From contig NZ_CAAF010000069.1 of the NCBI RefSeq assembly GCF_000359125.1, positions 62,001-126,000 on the forward strand: a stretch of DNA of 64,000 nt. The letters are read 5' to 3'. A program made the translations under genes and the position numbers. The stretch comes from Mesorhizobium sp. STM 4661 (GTDB taxonomy: Bacteria > Pseudomonadota > Alphaproteobacteria > Rhizobiales > Rhizobiaceae). A model generated the notes under the pieces. It had not been told where the DNA came from, searched no databases, and saw nothing but the letters and a program-made list of their open reading frames with translations. Each line of letters begins with the position of its first letter. Positions within the stretch are counted from its first letter, which is position 1. Positions 8,213 to 18,640 of the stretch are shown here, piece by piece.

Positions 8213-8548
8213 TTACCAGGCGCAGAGCTTGGTATTGGTCTGCGGATTGTTCCAGCACGCGCCATCGTCGCGGCTGCGCACGAACTGCCCCGGCAGCGGC
8301 ACATTGCGGCGCCCGAGATTGACATAGCCATAGGCAAAGCCCGGCCCGTCAACCTCCAGGACGTAGGTCGGATATCCCGGCGCCGATATGCGGAAGCTGC
8401 CGTCGCTATCCAGCGACCGGTAGTTGCAGGAGAAATAGCCGTCGTCGGTGGTGAAGCAGCGCGCCCGCTTGGCCTCCACCGCCATGGAGAAGGCAAGTGT
8501 GGCAGCCATGCAAACGCTGCCGCCGAAAACCATCTTTTTCAGTGTCAT
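8213..8548 (-). CDS. Small secreted cysteine-containing protein, unknown function
   Basis: The 111-residue protein starts with a clear Sec signal (MTLKKMVFGG ... SMAVEA, cleavage near residue 25), giving a mature domain of about 85 residues. The mature part has four cysteines (RARCF, FSCNY, GACW, KLCAW) that could form two disulfides in the periplasm. The ATG at 8548 is preferred because GGGGTGG precedes it; an in-frame ATG lies at 8560. No family is recognised. It lies upstream of, and in the same direction as, the KAS III gene, with a gap of about 120 bp. Confidence 0.65.
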   Translation of the reverse strand: MTLKKMVFGGSVCMAATLAFSMAVEAKRARCFTTDDGYFSCNYRSLDSDGSFRISAPGYPTYVLEVDGPGFAYGYVNLGRRNVPLPGQFVRSRDDGACWNNPQTNTKLCAW

Positions 8549-8665
8549 CGTCCACCCCATAAGCCCGTTGGCGGGCAAAAAAGACCTCGCACCGCTGAAA
8601 TGCGCATGGTGACGAAACCGGGTCAAGCACCGGCTGGCACGGCCTTTCGGCGTGGCTAAAAGTTT

Positions 8666-9454
8666 CTAAGCAGCCCGCTTGGCAACAATAAAGAGGCGGG
8701 GGAAGCGCAGCAGCACCTTGCCATTCGCTGTCTCTGGATAGGCTTCCGCGATCCTTGCCGTGTAGCGCTGAAGGAAAAGCTGCCGCTCATCCTCTTCCAG
8801 CGGATCGAGGAACGGCTTCAGCCCGGTCGACTTCACCCATTCGACGATTGCCCCCGCATCGGCCAGCGGATGGTTGTAGATGGTGTGCCAGATGTCGAGC
8901 CGGTCGGAAAATGGCGACAGGAGATCGTAGTAGAACGGGACCGGCGGCAGCGGTGCGCGGGCCGCTCCTTCGAGCTTTTTCTTGAACGGCGCGTCCGCCG
9001 CAGTCTCGCGCATCAGCCGATGCGAATCCTCGGCCATATTGTCGGGCATCTGCACGGCAAGCGCGCCGCCGGGCTCCAGGAAGCCCATCAGCCGCTGGAA
9101 GATCGCCGGATGCTCCGGCAGCCACTGGAACACCGCATTGGCGAAGATCACGTCGACCGGCTCCGCCGGCTGCCACGCCGCCGCATCCGCCAAGGCGAAG
9201 GTGACGCCGGGCAGGCCCGCCCTCGCCTTCTCGATCATGTCGGGCGAGGTGTCGAAGCCGCTGACCTGCGCGCCGGGCCAGCGCTCGACCAGAAGCTCGG
9301 TCGAGTTGCCGGGGCCACAGCCGATGTCGACGACCCGGCGCGGTGCCGTCACCGGCACCTGCGCGACCAGATCGCGCGCCGGCCGCGTGCGCTCGTCCTC
9401 GAATTTCAGATATTGGGCGGCGGACCAGTCAGGCTTTGTGGCTGTGCTGTTCAT
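8666..9454 (-). CDS. tam: Trans-aconitate 2-methyltransferase
   Basis: The 262-residue class I SAM methyltransferase matches Tam along its length. It has the opening WSAAQYLKFEDERTRPARDL, the SAM motif VVDIGCGPGNSTELL near residue 42, the acidic FDTSPDMI, and the FANAVFQWLPEH segment near residue 105. Tam methylates trans-aconitate, an inhibitor formed from cis-aconitate, and so protects aconitase. The start codon overlaps the stop of the RelE-like toxin gene by four bases (ATGA). Its expression should therefore be coupled to the toxin-antitoxin transcript. Confidence 0.9.
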   Translation of the reverse strand: MNSTATKPDWSAAQYLKFEDERTRPARDLVAQVPVTAPRRVVDIGCGPGNSTELLVERWPGAQVSGFDTSPDMIEKARAGLPGVTFALADAAAWQPAEPVDVIFANAVFQWLPEHPAIFQRLMGFLEPGGALAVQMPDNMAEDSHRLMRETAADAPFKKKLEGAARAPLPPVPFYYDLLSPFSDRLDIWHTIYNHPLADAGAIVEWVKSTGLKPFLDPLEEDERQLFLQRYTARIAEAYPETANGKVLLRFPRLFIVAKRAA

Positions 9455-9717
9455 CGATAGACCTCTCGGCGGTTGCCGATCTCCACGACCAGCACAACAA
9501 GCCGGCTATCCCAAAACTGGGTGATAATCCTGTAGTCCCCGACGCGAAAACGCCAAGCTTCTTCCTTGGTCCCAGTCAGCCGTTTGGCAAGTGCCCTTGG
9601 ATTGGGGTGCGCTGAAACTCTTTGATGCAGGAACTCGAGAATACGTCGTTGGTCTTTCGTTGAAAGACGTTCGATATCCCTTTCGGCTCGCGGCGTGAAC
9701 TCGACACGCCAACTCAT
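9451..9717 (-). CDS. RelE/ParE-family toxin
   Basis: The 88-residue basic protein has the RelE/ParE fold signature: FTPRAERDIERL at the start, KRLTGTKEEAWRFRVGDYRII in the middle and a C-terminal strand ending RREVYR. The RxRxGDYR and C-terminal Arg/Tyr residues typical of mRNA-cleaving RelE toxins are present, so it is probably active. The gene overlaps the antitoxin upstream and tam downstream, each by ATGA. It is most likely a ribosome-dependent mRNA interferase; a gyrase-poisoning ParE activity cannot be excluded. Confidence 0.85.
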   Translation of the reverse strand: MSWRVEFTPRAERDIERLSTKDQRRILEFLHQRVSAHPNPRALAKRLTGTKEEAWRFRVGDYRIITQFWDSRLVVLVVEIGNRREVYR

Positions 9718-9962
9718 TCAGCGGCAGGTTTCTTGCGGCGCTCCTCAGCTTCACGAAGTTCAAGCTTCCGGATCATTTCCTCCAGCGGAATGCGCGCACC
9801 GTCGTCGTCCTTCAGGCGTTCCTCAGCTATTTTGGCATCCTGCCAATCCTCGATGGCCTCAAGGATCGCTTCGGCTGCAACCTGGTCGGTCGTGCGGCCG
9901 CTGGCCTTGGCCATATCGACCAGCAGCTTTTCGGCTTTCTGCGGCAATTTGACTGTGATCAT
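9714..9962 (-). CDS. Ribbon-helix-helix antitoxin
   Basis: The 82-residue protein has an N-terminal ribbon-helix-helix DNA-binding unit (ITVKLPQKAEKLLVDMAKASG). A charged helical C-terminus rich in Glu, Arg and Lys probably wraps the toxin. The ATG at 9962 is supported by GGAG six bases upstream; an in-frame ATG four codons earlier (9974) is the alternative. As in other RHH antitoxins it should repress its own promoter, here located between about 9975 and 10022. It overlaps the toxin gene by ATGA. Confidence 0.8.
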   Translation of the reverse strand: MITVKLPQKAEKLLVDMAKASGRTTDQVAAEAILEAIEDWQDAKIAEERLKDDDGARIPLEEMIRKLELREAEERRKKPAAE

Positions 9963-10022
9963 GGAAAGCTCCATTCGATCAATTTAGGTCAAACGACGGT
10001 CGCTAGCAACGGATCGCTGTTC

Positions 10023-11672
<1,650 letters not shown>

Positions 11673-11879
11673 GCGCGCTTTCCCTGAAAAGTCGACTGGA
11701 ATGTCGGATTGAGTGGAAGTTGCGCGCTATGTAGGCGATGCCGCGCCGAACGGCAAACGGTTTTGGCGCATCAATCCTGCGCTCGGCCCGCAAGCATTCA
11801 TTGAAGTGGCGACGTTTTCGGTTCACCGCACAGCCCAGCGCAAGCACTGGTTAACCATTCCGCGTCAAAACGGTGTTGG

Positions 11880-13229
11880 GTGGGGGAAATCGTCGCGAGC
11901 CGCGATTTCCGGAGAGGGATCGGGTCGAAGGCGTTGCTGAACAGTTTCCTGCTGCTTGCCGAAGCGGTTCTCTATTTCGGCGTCATGACCACGCTTTTCC
12001 GGTTCAGGCACCGCATCGGCCTCGGCGTGTTCGTCTGCGCGCTCGGCGTCATGCATTTTCTGGAAACCTATCTCGCCAGCGTGTTTTACGTCGCGCTGCC
12101 CTTCGGCATGGTTTCGCCAGGTTCGGCAGTGCTGTTTTCCGGCAAGCTGGTGATGCTTCTCCTGCTCTACATCAAGGAGGATGCGGCGACCGTCCGCCAG
12201 CCGATCTACGGTCTGTTGCTTGGCAATGCCCTGATGATCGGCCTTGTGCTGATCCTGCGCATGCATGCGATTTCGCCGCTCCCCAGCGGCAAGCTTCCCG
12301 ACATCGGCTTCATCGACCAGATGGGCTGGCTGATGGTGTGGGGCACGACGCTGCTGTTCATCGACGCCATCCTGATCATCCTGCTTTATGAAAAGCTCGG
12401 GCGTTATCTCCGCAAGGCGCTGTTTACCCGCATCCTGATCTCCGTCGCTTGCGTGCTGACCTTCGATCAGGCGGGATTTTTCACCGCGCTGCATTTCGTC
12501 ACCGGCGCGCCGATCGCGGTTTTCTTCGGCGGCTGGTTCGCCAAGATGGTGGCCGCCCTTGCCTACGCCACCATGCTCGTCGCCTATCTCAGATGGTTCG
12601 AGGCGCGGCAGGTCCCGGCGCCGCGTGGCCTTTCCGACATTTTCGACACATTGACCTATCGCGAGCGTTATGAGGCGCTGGTCCAGCATGTCGGCCGCGA
12701 CGGCCTCACCGGCCTGCTGCACAGGGGCCGCTTCGACAGCGACGGCGAAGCCGCCGTTGCCGCCAGCCTGCGGACGGCAAAGCCGCTCAGCCTCCTGATC
12801 ATCGATGTCGACCATTTCAAATCGATCAACGACCGTTTCGGCCACGCCGAGGGCGACAAGGTGCTGAGATCCATCGCGGCCCTGCTCGGCGAGATCGCCG
12901 GCCCCGAGGACCAGGTGTTCAGGATCGGCGGCGAGGAGTTCGCCATTCTGTGTTCACGTCCGCATTCGCTCGCCAGGCTGCTTGGCGAAAGCATCCGGCA
13001 TGCGGTCAAGGCATCCGCCGGCACCAGCCGGTTCGACATCACCGTCAGCGCCGGCATCGCCACCGTCAGCGAGACAACCCGCTGCCTCGCCGACCTTTTC
13101 GCACTGGCCGACCAGCGTCTCTACAAGGCCAAATCGACCGGACGCGACCGCGCCGTCGGCGAGCCGGGGGGCCACGAGGCCGATAGCCTCAAGCCGTGGA
13201 CCAGGTCAGGGCGCGGCGCCGGCGCATAG
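11880..13229 (+). CDS. Membrane-bound diguanylate cyclase (GGDEF)
   Basis: The 449-residue protein has about seven hydrophobic helices in residues 15-240 forming an unnamed N-terminal sensor. A GGDEF domain follows at about 275-430, with the active motif GGEEF at 350-354 and the metal-binding IIDVDHFKSIND segment. It should make cyclic di-GMP at the inner membrane. The position of the allosteric RxxD site before GGEEF reads GPED, so the arginine needed for product inhibition is missing. The start is a GTG without a clear Shine-Dalgarno sequence, so the exact N-terminus is uncertain. Confidence 0.85.
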   Translation: MGEIVASRDFRRGIGSKALLNSFLLLAEAVLYFGVMTTLFRFRHRIGLGVFVCALGVMHFLETYLASVFYVALPFGMVSPGSAVLFSGKLVMLLLLYIKEDAATVRQPIYGLLLGNALMIGLVLILRMHAISPLPSGKLPDIGFIDQMGWLMVWGTTLLFIDAILIILLYEKLGRYLRKALFTRILISVACVLTFDQAGFFTALHFVTGAPIAVFFGGWFAKMVAALAYATMLVAYLRWFEARQVPAPRGLSDIFDTLTYRERYEALVQHVGRDGLTGLLHRGRFDSDGEAAVAASLRTAKPLSLLIIDVDHFKSINDRFGHAEGDKVLRSIAALLGEIAGPEDQVFRIGGEEFAILCSRPHSLARLLGESIRHAVKASAGTSRFDITVSAGIATVSETTRCLADLFALADQRLYKAKSTGRDRAVGEPGGHEADSLKPWTRSGRGAGA

Positions 13230-13252
13230 CTCCCGGCTTACTGGCTTGCTTG

Positions 13253-14266
13253 TTACTGGAACCCTACGGAATCGATCACGCCCTTCGGACAGCCGGCATT
13301 GTTTGTCGGTGCGGCAGACTGCATCAGGTCGCCGAGTGTACTGTTCGGACCGATCGAGCCGCTCAGGCCAAGCGTCAGTTCACCGATCAGCCGCCTGCCG
13401 TCCGACGGATCGACCAGGCAGGAGACGCGGACCCGCTCGCCTGCCCCCGCGCCAAAGGCGCTGTCGAAGGCGCTTCGAATCTGATTTGACGTCAGCTGCT
13501 TGCCGACATTCTTTGCGAACAGATCGCGCACCGGCGAAGCATTCACCGCGCGCATCAGCTTCAGCGCATCGGAAAAATAGTCCTGCTGGCTCTTGCCGTA
13601 GCAGGTGCCGTGCTTGATCCATTCATGCCTGTCCAAATCGGATGCGGTGCCCGGCATCACCTGGTCGAGTTCCGATCGCGTATTCGCATCGAGCTCGACC
13701 GGCGGCAGGTCCTGCCAATGGGCCGGATTGTCGTTGGCCTTGTCGGCCGCTGCCACCTGGCAGTAGAAATTCCCGTTCGGCTGCGGCCACAATCCATGCA
13801 AGGTGAAATGCGTCGCGTCAAAGCCGCCAGCGGTCTGCGCCTTGCACTCGGTCTTGCCGGACTTGGTCTCGCAGAAGGCCGGCTGCCAGCTCAACGCGAA
13901 GACATATTCGGGTTTTCCCGAGGCCGCGGGCTTGTCCTGATCGGCCGGCGCGGGTGCGGCCGGCACAGTAGACGCGCCACTGCCCGAAACATGACCGCAA
14001 CCAACCTTCACCCAGCGGCGCTCCGGATCCGCTCCCGGCACACGGATCAGATAATGCGTCGGCGCATCCTTGTTGCCGGCCAGCAGATCGTAGCTCTGTC
14101 CGGCGCCGGTCGAGATATCGCCGGGGTTCTTGCCGCTCTTGATGGCCTGCGTGGCCGGACAGGCGGAATCGGCCACGAAGGCGCCGCTCAGCTTCACCTC
14201 GGCGCGCGCGGCACCCGTCAGCGACACGGCTAAAAGCGTCAATCCGAAAGCAAGACCTGTCCGCAT
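13253..14266 (-). CDS. Secreted ribonuclease T2
   Basis: The 337-residue protein has a Sec signal peptide (MRTGLAFGLT ... GAARA). An N-terminal domain of about 100 residues is followed by an Ala/Pro linker and then a T2 ribonuclease domain from about residue 120. Both catalytic sites are intact: FTLHGLWP with H157, and HEWIKHGTC with E215 and H219. It should cleave RNA non-specifically in the periplasm or outside the cell, giving nucleotides for scavenging. GGGGAA precedes the ATG at 14266. It is convergent with the diguanylate cyclase gene (23-bp gap). Confidence 0.9.
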   Translation of the reverse strand: MRTGLAFGLTLLAVSLTGAARAEVKLSGAFVADSACPATQAIKSGKNPGDISTGAGQSYDLLAGNKDAPTHYLIRVPGADPERRWVKVGCGHVSGSGASTVPAAPAPADQDKPAASGKPEYVFALSWQPAFCETKSGKTECKAQTAGGFDATHFTLHGLWPQPNGNFYCQVAAADKANDNPAHWQDLPPVELDANTRSELDQVMPGTASDLDRHEWIKHGTCYGKSQQDYFSDALKLMRAVNASPVRDLFAKNVGKQLTSNQIRSAFDSAFGAGAGERVRVSCLVDPSDGRRLIGELTLGLSGSIGPNSTLGDLMQSAAPTNNAGCPKGVIDSVGFQ

Positions 14267-14448
14267 AAGAATTCCCCGATTAAAGATGCTTCGACAGCAG
14301 ACTGCAGCTGTCTCCATGTCAGAATTGCGATACCGCGCGTTGCGAAGCAAGAACGCTGCGGAAAACGACGCCGTCGGATTGACGCAGGATAGGCGCCGGC
14401 ACACAACGCTTTACAAGCGTGAAAAACGCGTTGGGAACGAAGCGGGAA

Positions 14449-15381
14449 ATGTCATTCAGCCAACAGCGCGTGCTGCGATCGCCGACCGGGGCCGAGCTCA
14501 ACCTCTATGTCAAACGCGCCGAGGCCCGCCCGCGCGCCGTGGTCCAGATCAACCACGGCCTGGCCGAGCACGCCGCGCGCTATGTCCGCTTCGCCACCTT
14601 TCTGGGTCAGCGCGGCTTCCATGTCTACGCCCATGACCATCGCGGCCATGGCGCAACCAGGGCGTCCGATGCCCCGCTCGGCAGGTTCGCTCAAACGGAT
14701 GGCGGCGCCAAGGTCATCGCCGATGTCGCCGCCGTGCACGATCTGATCGCCAGCGAACATCCCGGTCTTCCGGTCATCCTTTTCGGCCATTCGATGGGTG
14801 GCCTCGTCGCCCTGAATTTCATGCTTGCCCATTCGAACCGATTGCACGCCGCCGCCATCTGGAACGCCAACTTTTCCACTGGGCTCGCCGGCCGTGCCGC
14901 CCTGGCCATCCTGGGCTGGGAAAAATTCCGGCTGGGTTCCGACATGCCGTCGCGCATGCTGCCGAGGCTCACTTTCCAGGCCTGGGGCAAGGCTGTCCCC
15001 GATCGCCGCACGCCATTCGACTGGCTGTCGCGCGACGCGGCCGAAGTCGACAAATATGTCGCCGATCCGCTCTGCGGCTGGGACGCCTCGGTGTCGATGT
15101 GGCGCGACGTGTTCGGCTTCATCTTCCACGGCGCCGCCGATGCCAATTTTTCCGCTGTCCGCAAGACGCTGCCGATCTCACTGGTCGGCGGCGAAAAGGA
15201 CCCGGCCACCGATGGCGGCAAGGCGGTCAGCCACCTTGCTGGGCGTATGCGCAGGATGGGCTTTTCGAATCTCGTTTCAAAGGTTTACGCCGAGACCCGC
15301 CACGAAAGCCTGAACGAGGTGAACAGAGATATCATCATGAATGATTTCGCCGCATGGGCCGTCGGCGTCCTGAAAGCCTGA
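14449..15381 (+). CDS. Alpha/beta hydrolase, monoacylglycerol-lipase/lysophospholipase type
   Basis: The 310-residue cytoplasmic hydrolase has the oxyanion motif INHGLAEHAARY near residue 34, the HDHRGHG strand and the nucleophile elbow GHSMGG with S115. The acid is in GGEKDPAT and the histidine in ETRHESLNE near residue 280. This is the serine aminopeptidase S33/monoglyceride-lipase subfamily (COG2267), which usually acts on lysophospholipids or monoacylglycerols. The ATG at 14449 follows GAAGCGGGAA; a GTG at 14419 is in frame but less likely. Confidence 0.85.
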   Translation: MSFSQQRVLRSPTGAELNLYVKRAEARPRAVVQINHGLAEHAARYVRFATFLGQRGFHVYAHDHRGHGATRASDAPLGRFAQTDGGAKVIADVAAVHDLIASEHPGLPVILFGHSMGGLVALNFMLAHSNRLHAAAIWNANFSTGLAGRAALAILGWEKFRLGSDMPSRMLPRLTFQAWGKAVPDRRTPFDWLSRDAAEVDKYVADPLCGWDASVSMWRDVFGFIFHGAADANFSAVRKTLPISLVGGEKDPATDGGKAVSHLAGRMRRMGFSNLVSKVYAETRHESLNEVNRDIIMNDFAAWAVGVLKA

Positions 15382-15432
15382 TGGGTTGGCCCATCGCAAG
15401 GCTCGTGACAGCGGCACGCGGGGTTGCTAGTT

Positions 15433-15450
15433 CCTCTGCGCAGAGGTTTT
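15433..15450 (+). terminator. Short hairpin with T-run after the hydrolase gene
   Basis: CCTCT and AGAGG (15433-15437 and 15442-15446) pair around GCGC and are followed by four T. The stem is only five base pairs, extendable through the loop. It is a weak candidate terminator located 50 bp after the hydrolase stop. Confidence 0.45.
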
Positions 15451-15510
15451 GACGGGTCTCTTGCGTTGGCGAATCACATGCCTTGGAGATTAACCGAAAC
15501 GCTCATCGCC

Positions 15511-15696
15511 TCGTCATCCTGGGGCGGAGCAAGGAGCGAAACGACGCGGCGCAGACCCCAGTTGCCATGCCGTGACTTCAGAGTGCCGCTGCGGCGCAGA
15601 ATTCTGCTCCGCTGCACTCTTCGACTAAGGTTACGGCATGGATCCCAGGGTCTCCGCGACGGAGCTGCGCTCCTGCTTCGCCCAGGGATGACGAAG
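15511..15696. repeat. Dispersed palindromic repeat, copy A
   Basis: This is a copy of a long palindromic intergenic repeat whose ends are TCGTCATCCTGGGGCGGAGC and its imperfect complement ending CCCAGGGATGACGA. Inner arms around GCCGTGAC and TTACGGCATGGATCCC also pair, so the whole 186-bp unit can fold into a long hairpin. Its centre (CAGAATTCTGCTCCGCTGCA) is shared with copy C at 30226-30409 but not with copy B at 22342-22580. No protein-coding capacity is evident. The rest of the 15382-15791 gap holds only the weak terminator. Confidence 0.9.
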
Positions 15697-15791
15697 TTGG
15701 GGAGGCCTCGGCCAATCCCGAATGTTTATGATGGTCTGACATGCATAAAACAGAAATCCAGGCTGCGCTTCCGATCAACCTGTGGTGATCC

Positions 15792-16967
15792 ATGACTGAG
15801 CCTCCGCTGAAAGGCGTCCGCGTCATCGAACTCGCCCGCATCCTGGCCGGGCCATGGGCCGGTCAGTTGCTGGCCGATCTCGGCGCCGACGTCATCAAGG
15901 TCGAGAGCCCGGATGGCGGCGATGACACCCGCAAATGGGGGCCGCCCTTCGTCATGAGCCATGACGGCGAGAACCTGTCGGCCGCCTATTACCATGCCTG
16001 CAATCGCGGCAAGCGCTCCATCGCCGTCGACTTCTCGACACCGGAAGGCGCCGAGACGATACGCCGGCTGGTCGCGACAGCGGACGTGCTGATCGAGAAC
16101 TTCAAGCTCGGCGGCCTCAGGAAATACGGCCTCGATCATGACAATCTGCGCAAGATCAACCCGCGCCTGATCTACTGCTCGATCACCGGCTTCGGCCAGG
16201 ACGGACCCTATGCGCCACGCGCCGGCTATGATTTCATCATCCAGGGCATGGCCGGCATGATGTCGATCACCGGCGAGGCCGGGCGCGAGCCGCAAAAGGC
16301 TGGCGTCGCCATCTCCGATATCTTCACCGGCCTCTATTCGGTCATCGCCATCCAGGCCGCCCTTCGCCATGCCGAGAAGACCGGCGAAGGCCAGCATATC
16401 GACATGGCGCTCTACGACAGCCAGATCTCGGCGCTCGGCAACCAGAACCTCAATTATCTGGTCTCCGGAAAATCGCCGGTGCAGATGGGCAATGCGCATA
16501 TGAACATCGCGCCCTATGAAGTGCTGCCAGTCAGGGATGGTCACATAATCCTGGCTGTCGGCAATGACGGCCAGTTTGCCAAATTCTGCGCCACGGTCGG
16601 GCTCGATGAATTGCCCGCGAATCCCGATTTCGCCACCAATCCAGCCCGCGTCGCCAACCGGGTGAAGCTGCGCGAACGCATGATCGACACGCTGAAGGCA
16701 TTCGATCGCGATCCGTTGCTGGCCAAGCTGGAAGCCGCAAGCGTGCCGGCCAGCCCGATCAACAATATCGGCCAGATGTTTGCCGATCCGCAGACGATTG
16801 CGCGCGGCATGCGGCTCGACCTCGACGACGGCCACGGCAATATCTTGCCTTCGGTGCGCGCGCCGATGGTCATGTCCGGCACGCCGCTCGTCTATGAGCG
16901 GCCCTCGCCGCGTCTGGGCGAACACACCGAAGAAATCCTTGCCGAGCTGGAGAGATCAGGAAAATGA
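15792..16967 (+). CDS. Class III (CaiB/BaiF) CoA-transferase
   Basis: The 391-residue protein shows family III CoA-transferase signatures throughout. These are RVIELARILAGPWAGQLLADLGADVIKVE at the N-terminus (key residues E13, G19-P20, D30), the NRGKRSIAVD motif, and a GYDFIIQGMAG segment. The latter includes the aspartate of the YD pair expected to form the aspartyl-CoA intermediate. These enzymes move CoA between carboxylic acids. The gene overlaps the ThDP enzyme by ATGA, so the pair probably activates and then decarboxylates or cleaves one carboxylic acid. The acid itself cannot be named from sequence. Confidence 0.9.
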   Translation: MTEPPLKGVRVIELARILAGPWAGQLLADLGADVIKVESPDGGDDTRKWGPPFVMSHDGENLSAAYYHACNRGKRSIAVDFSTPEGAETIRRLVATADVLIENFKLGGLRKYGLDHDNLRKINPRLIYCSITGFGQDGPYAPRAGYDFIIQGMAGMMSITGEAGREPQKAGVAISDIFTGLYSVIAIQAALRHAEKTGEGQHIDMALYDSQISALGNQNLNYLVSGKSPVQMGNAHMNIAPYEVLPVRDGHIILAVGNDGQFAKFCATVGLDELPANPDFATNPARVANRVKLRERMIDTLKAFDRDPLLAKLEAASVPASPINNIGQMFADPQTIARGMRLDLDDGHGNILPSVRAPMVMSGTPLVYERPSPRLGEHTEEILAELERSGK

Positions 16968-18613
16968 AGACCGGCGGACAACTGATCGTCGATGCGCTCG
17001 AAGCCAACGGCACCGACCGCCTCTATTGCGTGCCGGGAGAATCTTATCTGGCGGTGCTCGACGCGCTGCACGATTCGCCGATCCGCACCATCGTCTGCCG
17101 CCAGGAAGGCGGTGCTGCGATGATGGCCGACTGCCATGGCCGCCTCACCGGCAAGCCCGGCATCTGCTTCGTTACCCGCGGCCCCGGTGCCACCAACGCC
17201 TCGGCCGGCATTCACATCGCCATGCAGGATTCGGTTCCCGTCATCCTGTTCATCGGCCAGGTCGCCAGCCACGCCAAGCAGCGCGAGGCCTTCCAGGAAG
17301 TGGATTACGTCAGGTTCTTCGGCGACATCGCCAAATGGGTGGTCGAGATCGACGATGCCTCGCGCATTCCCGAATTCATCACCCGCGCCTTCGCGGTGGC
17401 GACCTCGGGTCGCCCCGGACCGGTGGTCATCTCGCTGCCCGAGGACATGCTGACCAGCATGGCCGAAGCGCCCGCAGCCTTGCACTATACGCGTGTCGAA
17501 ACCTCGCCCGGTGAAGCCGAACTCGACCGGCTCGAAGCGCTGCTCAATGCCGCGAAACGCCCGTTCGTGATCCTGGGCGGCACGCGTTGGGATTCCAATG
17601 CCGTGCAGGAAATGCAGCGCATCGCCGAAGCCTGGTCGCTGCCGGTCGGCTGTTCCTTCCGCCGCCAGATGCTGTTCGATCATCTCCATCCGAATTATGC
17701 CGGCGACGTCGGCATCGGCATCAACCCGAAGCTCGCCACGGCCATCAAACAGGCCGATCTGGTGCTGCTGATCGGCGGCCGCATGGGCGAAATGCCATCC
17801 TCCGACTACACGTTGCTGAAGAGCCCCTACCCCGACCAGACGCTGGTTCATGTCCACGCCGACGCCGGCGAGCTCGGCCGCGTCTACCGGCCAACGCTGG
17901 CGATCAACGCCTCGCCTTCCGCCTTCGTGCGGTCCTTCGCCAGGAGAAAAGGACAGGCGTCGCCGAGCTGGGCCCGCGAAACCGAACGCCTGCATGCGGC
18001 GTACCTCGATTGGTCGACACCGCCGGAAACCGGCCCCGGTCCGGTGCAGATGGGCCTGATCTTGAACTATCTCGGAACGGTGCTGCCCGACGATGCGATC
18101 CTTACCAATGGCGCCGGCAATTATGCCACCTGGGTGCATCGCTTCTACCGCTCCCGCCGCTTCGCTACCCAGGCGGCACCCACCTCCGGCTCGATGGGCT
18201 ACGGCACGCCGGCCGCGGTCGCCGCCAAGGAATTGTTCCCGGATCGCGACGTCATCGCCTTTGCCGGCGACGGCTGCTTCCTGATGAACGGCCAGGAGTT
18301 CGCCACCGCCGTGCAATACAATCTCCCGATCGTCGTCATCGTCGTCAACAACGGCATTTACGGCACCATCCGCATGCACCAGGAGCGGGAGTATCCCGGC
18401 CGCGTCGTCGCGACCGATCTCAAGAATCCTGACTTTGCCGCCTTGGCCCGCGCCTATGGCGGCCATGGCGAAACGGTCGACAAAACAGCGGATTTCGCGC
18501 CCGCCTTCGAGCGCGCGCGAGCCAGCGGCAAGCCCTCGATCGTAGAGATCAAGCTCGACCCAGAGGCCATCACGCCGACCCGCACGATGACCCAGATTCG
18601 CGACAAAGCCTGA
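16964..18613 (+). CDS. Thiamine-diphosphate-dependent enzyme of the acetolactate synthase family
   Basis: The 549-residue protein has the three-domain plan of POX/AHAS enzymes. The N-terminal PYR domain carries the cofactor-activating E48 in CRQEGGAAMMA. A central domain occupies about 190-330, and the PP domain has the GDG...N ThDP/Mg motif from about residue 435 (GDGCFLMNGQEF and VVNNGIYG). No regulatory subunit gene is nearby, so it is probably not a biosynthetic acetolactate synthase. Coupling to a class III CoA-transferase recalls oxalate (frc/oxc) or 2-hydroxyacyl-CoA lyase systems, but I do not see features that prove either. It is translated from an ATG overlapping the CoA-transferase stop. 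Confidence 0.85.
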   Translation: MKTGGQLIVDALEANGTDRLYCVPGESYLAVLDALHDSPIRTIVCRQEGGAAMMADCHGRLTGKPGICFVTRGPGATNASAGIHIAMQDSVPVILFIGQVASHAKQREAFQEVDYVRFFGDIAKWVVEIDDASRIPEFITRAFAVATSGRPGPVVISLPEDMLTSMAEAPAALHYTRVETSPGEAELDRLEALLNAAKRPFVILGGTRWDSNAVQEMQRIAEAWSLPVGCSFRRQMLFDHLHPNYAGDVGIGINPKLATAIKQADLVLLIGGRMGEMPSSDYTLLKSPYPDQTLVHVHADAGELGRVYRPTLAINASPSAFVRSFARRKGQASPSWARETERLHAAYLDWSTPPETGPGPVQMGLILNYLGTVLPDDAILTNGAGNYATWVHRFYRSRRFATQAAPTSGSMGYGTPAAVAAKELFPDRDVIAFAGDGCFLMNGQEFATAVQYNLPIVVIVVNNGIYGTIRMHQEREYPGRVVATDLKNPDFAALARAYGGHGETVDKTADFAPAFERARASGKPSIVEIKLDPEAITPTRTMTQIRDKA

Positions 18614-18637
18614 CAAACAGGGCGGCTGCCCTGTTTG
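18614..18637 (+). terminator. Hairpin directly after the ThDP enzyme gene
   Basis: A perfect 9-bp stem (CAAACAGGG at 18614-18622, CCCTGTTTG at 18629-18637) with a six-base loop begins at the base after the stop codon. It lacks a long T-run. It lies between convergent genes, so it could act in both directions. Confidence 0.6.
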
Positions 18638-18640
18638 CCG

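Noticed and set aside
6856..8322. Plus-strand 488-codon open frame opposite the KAS III gene
   Set aside because: The opposite strand has a complete Cys-His-Asn triad and a credible start, so this frame is incidental.
15792..18613. Naming the pair frc/oxc (oxalate degradation)
   Set aside because: The order and families are suggestive, but I could not see the specific substrate residues; calling it oxalate metabolism would be over-annotation.
16892..18616. Minus-strand open frame of about 574 codons opposite the ThDP enzyme
   Set aside because: It is a mirror frame of a gene with intact catalytic motifs and has no recognisable protein features.
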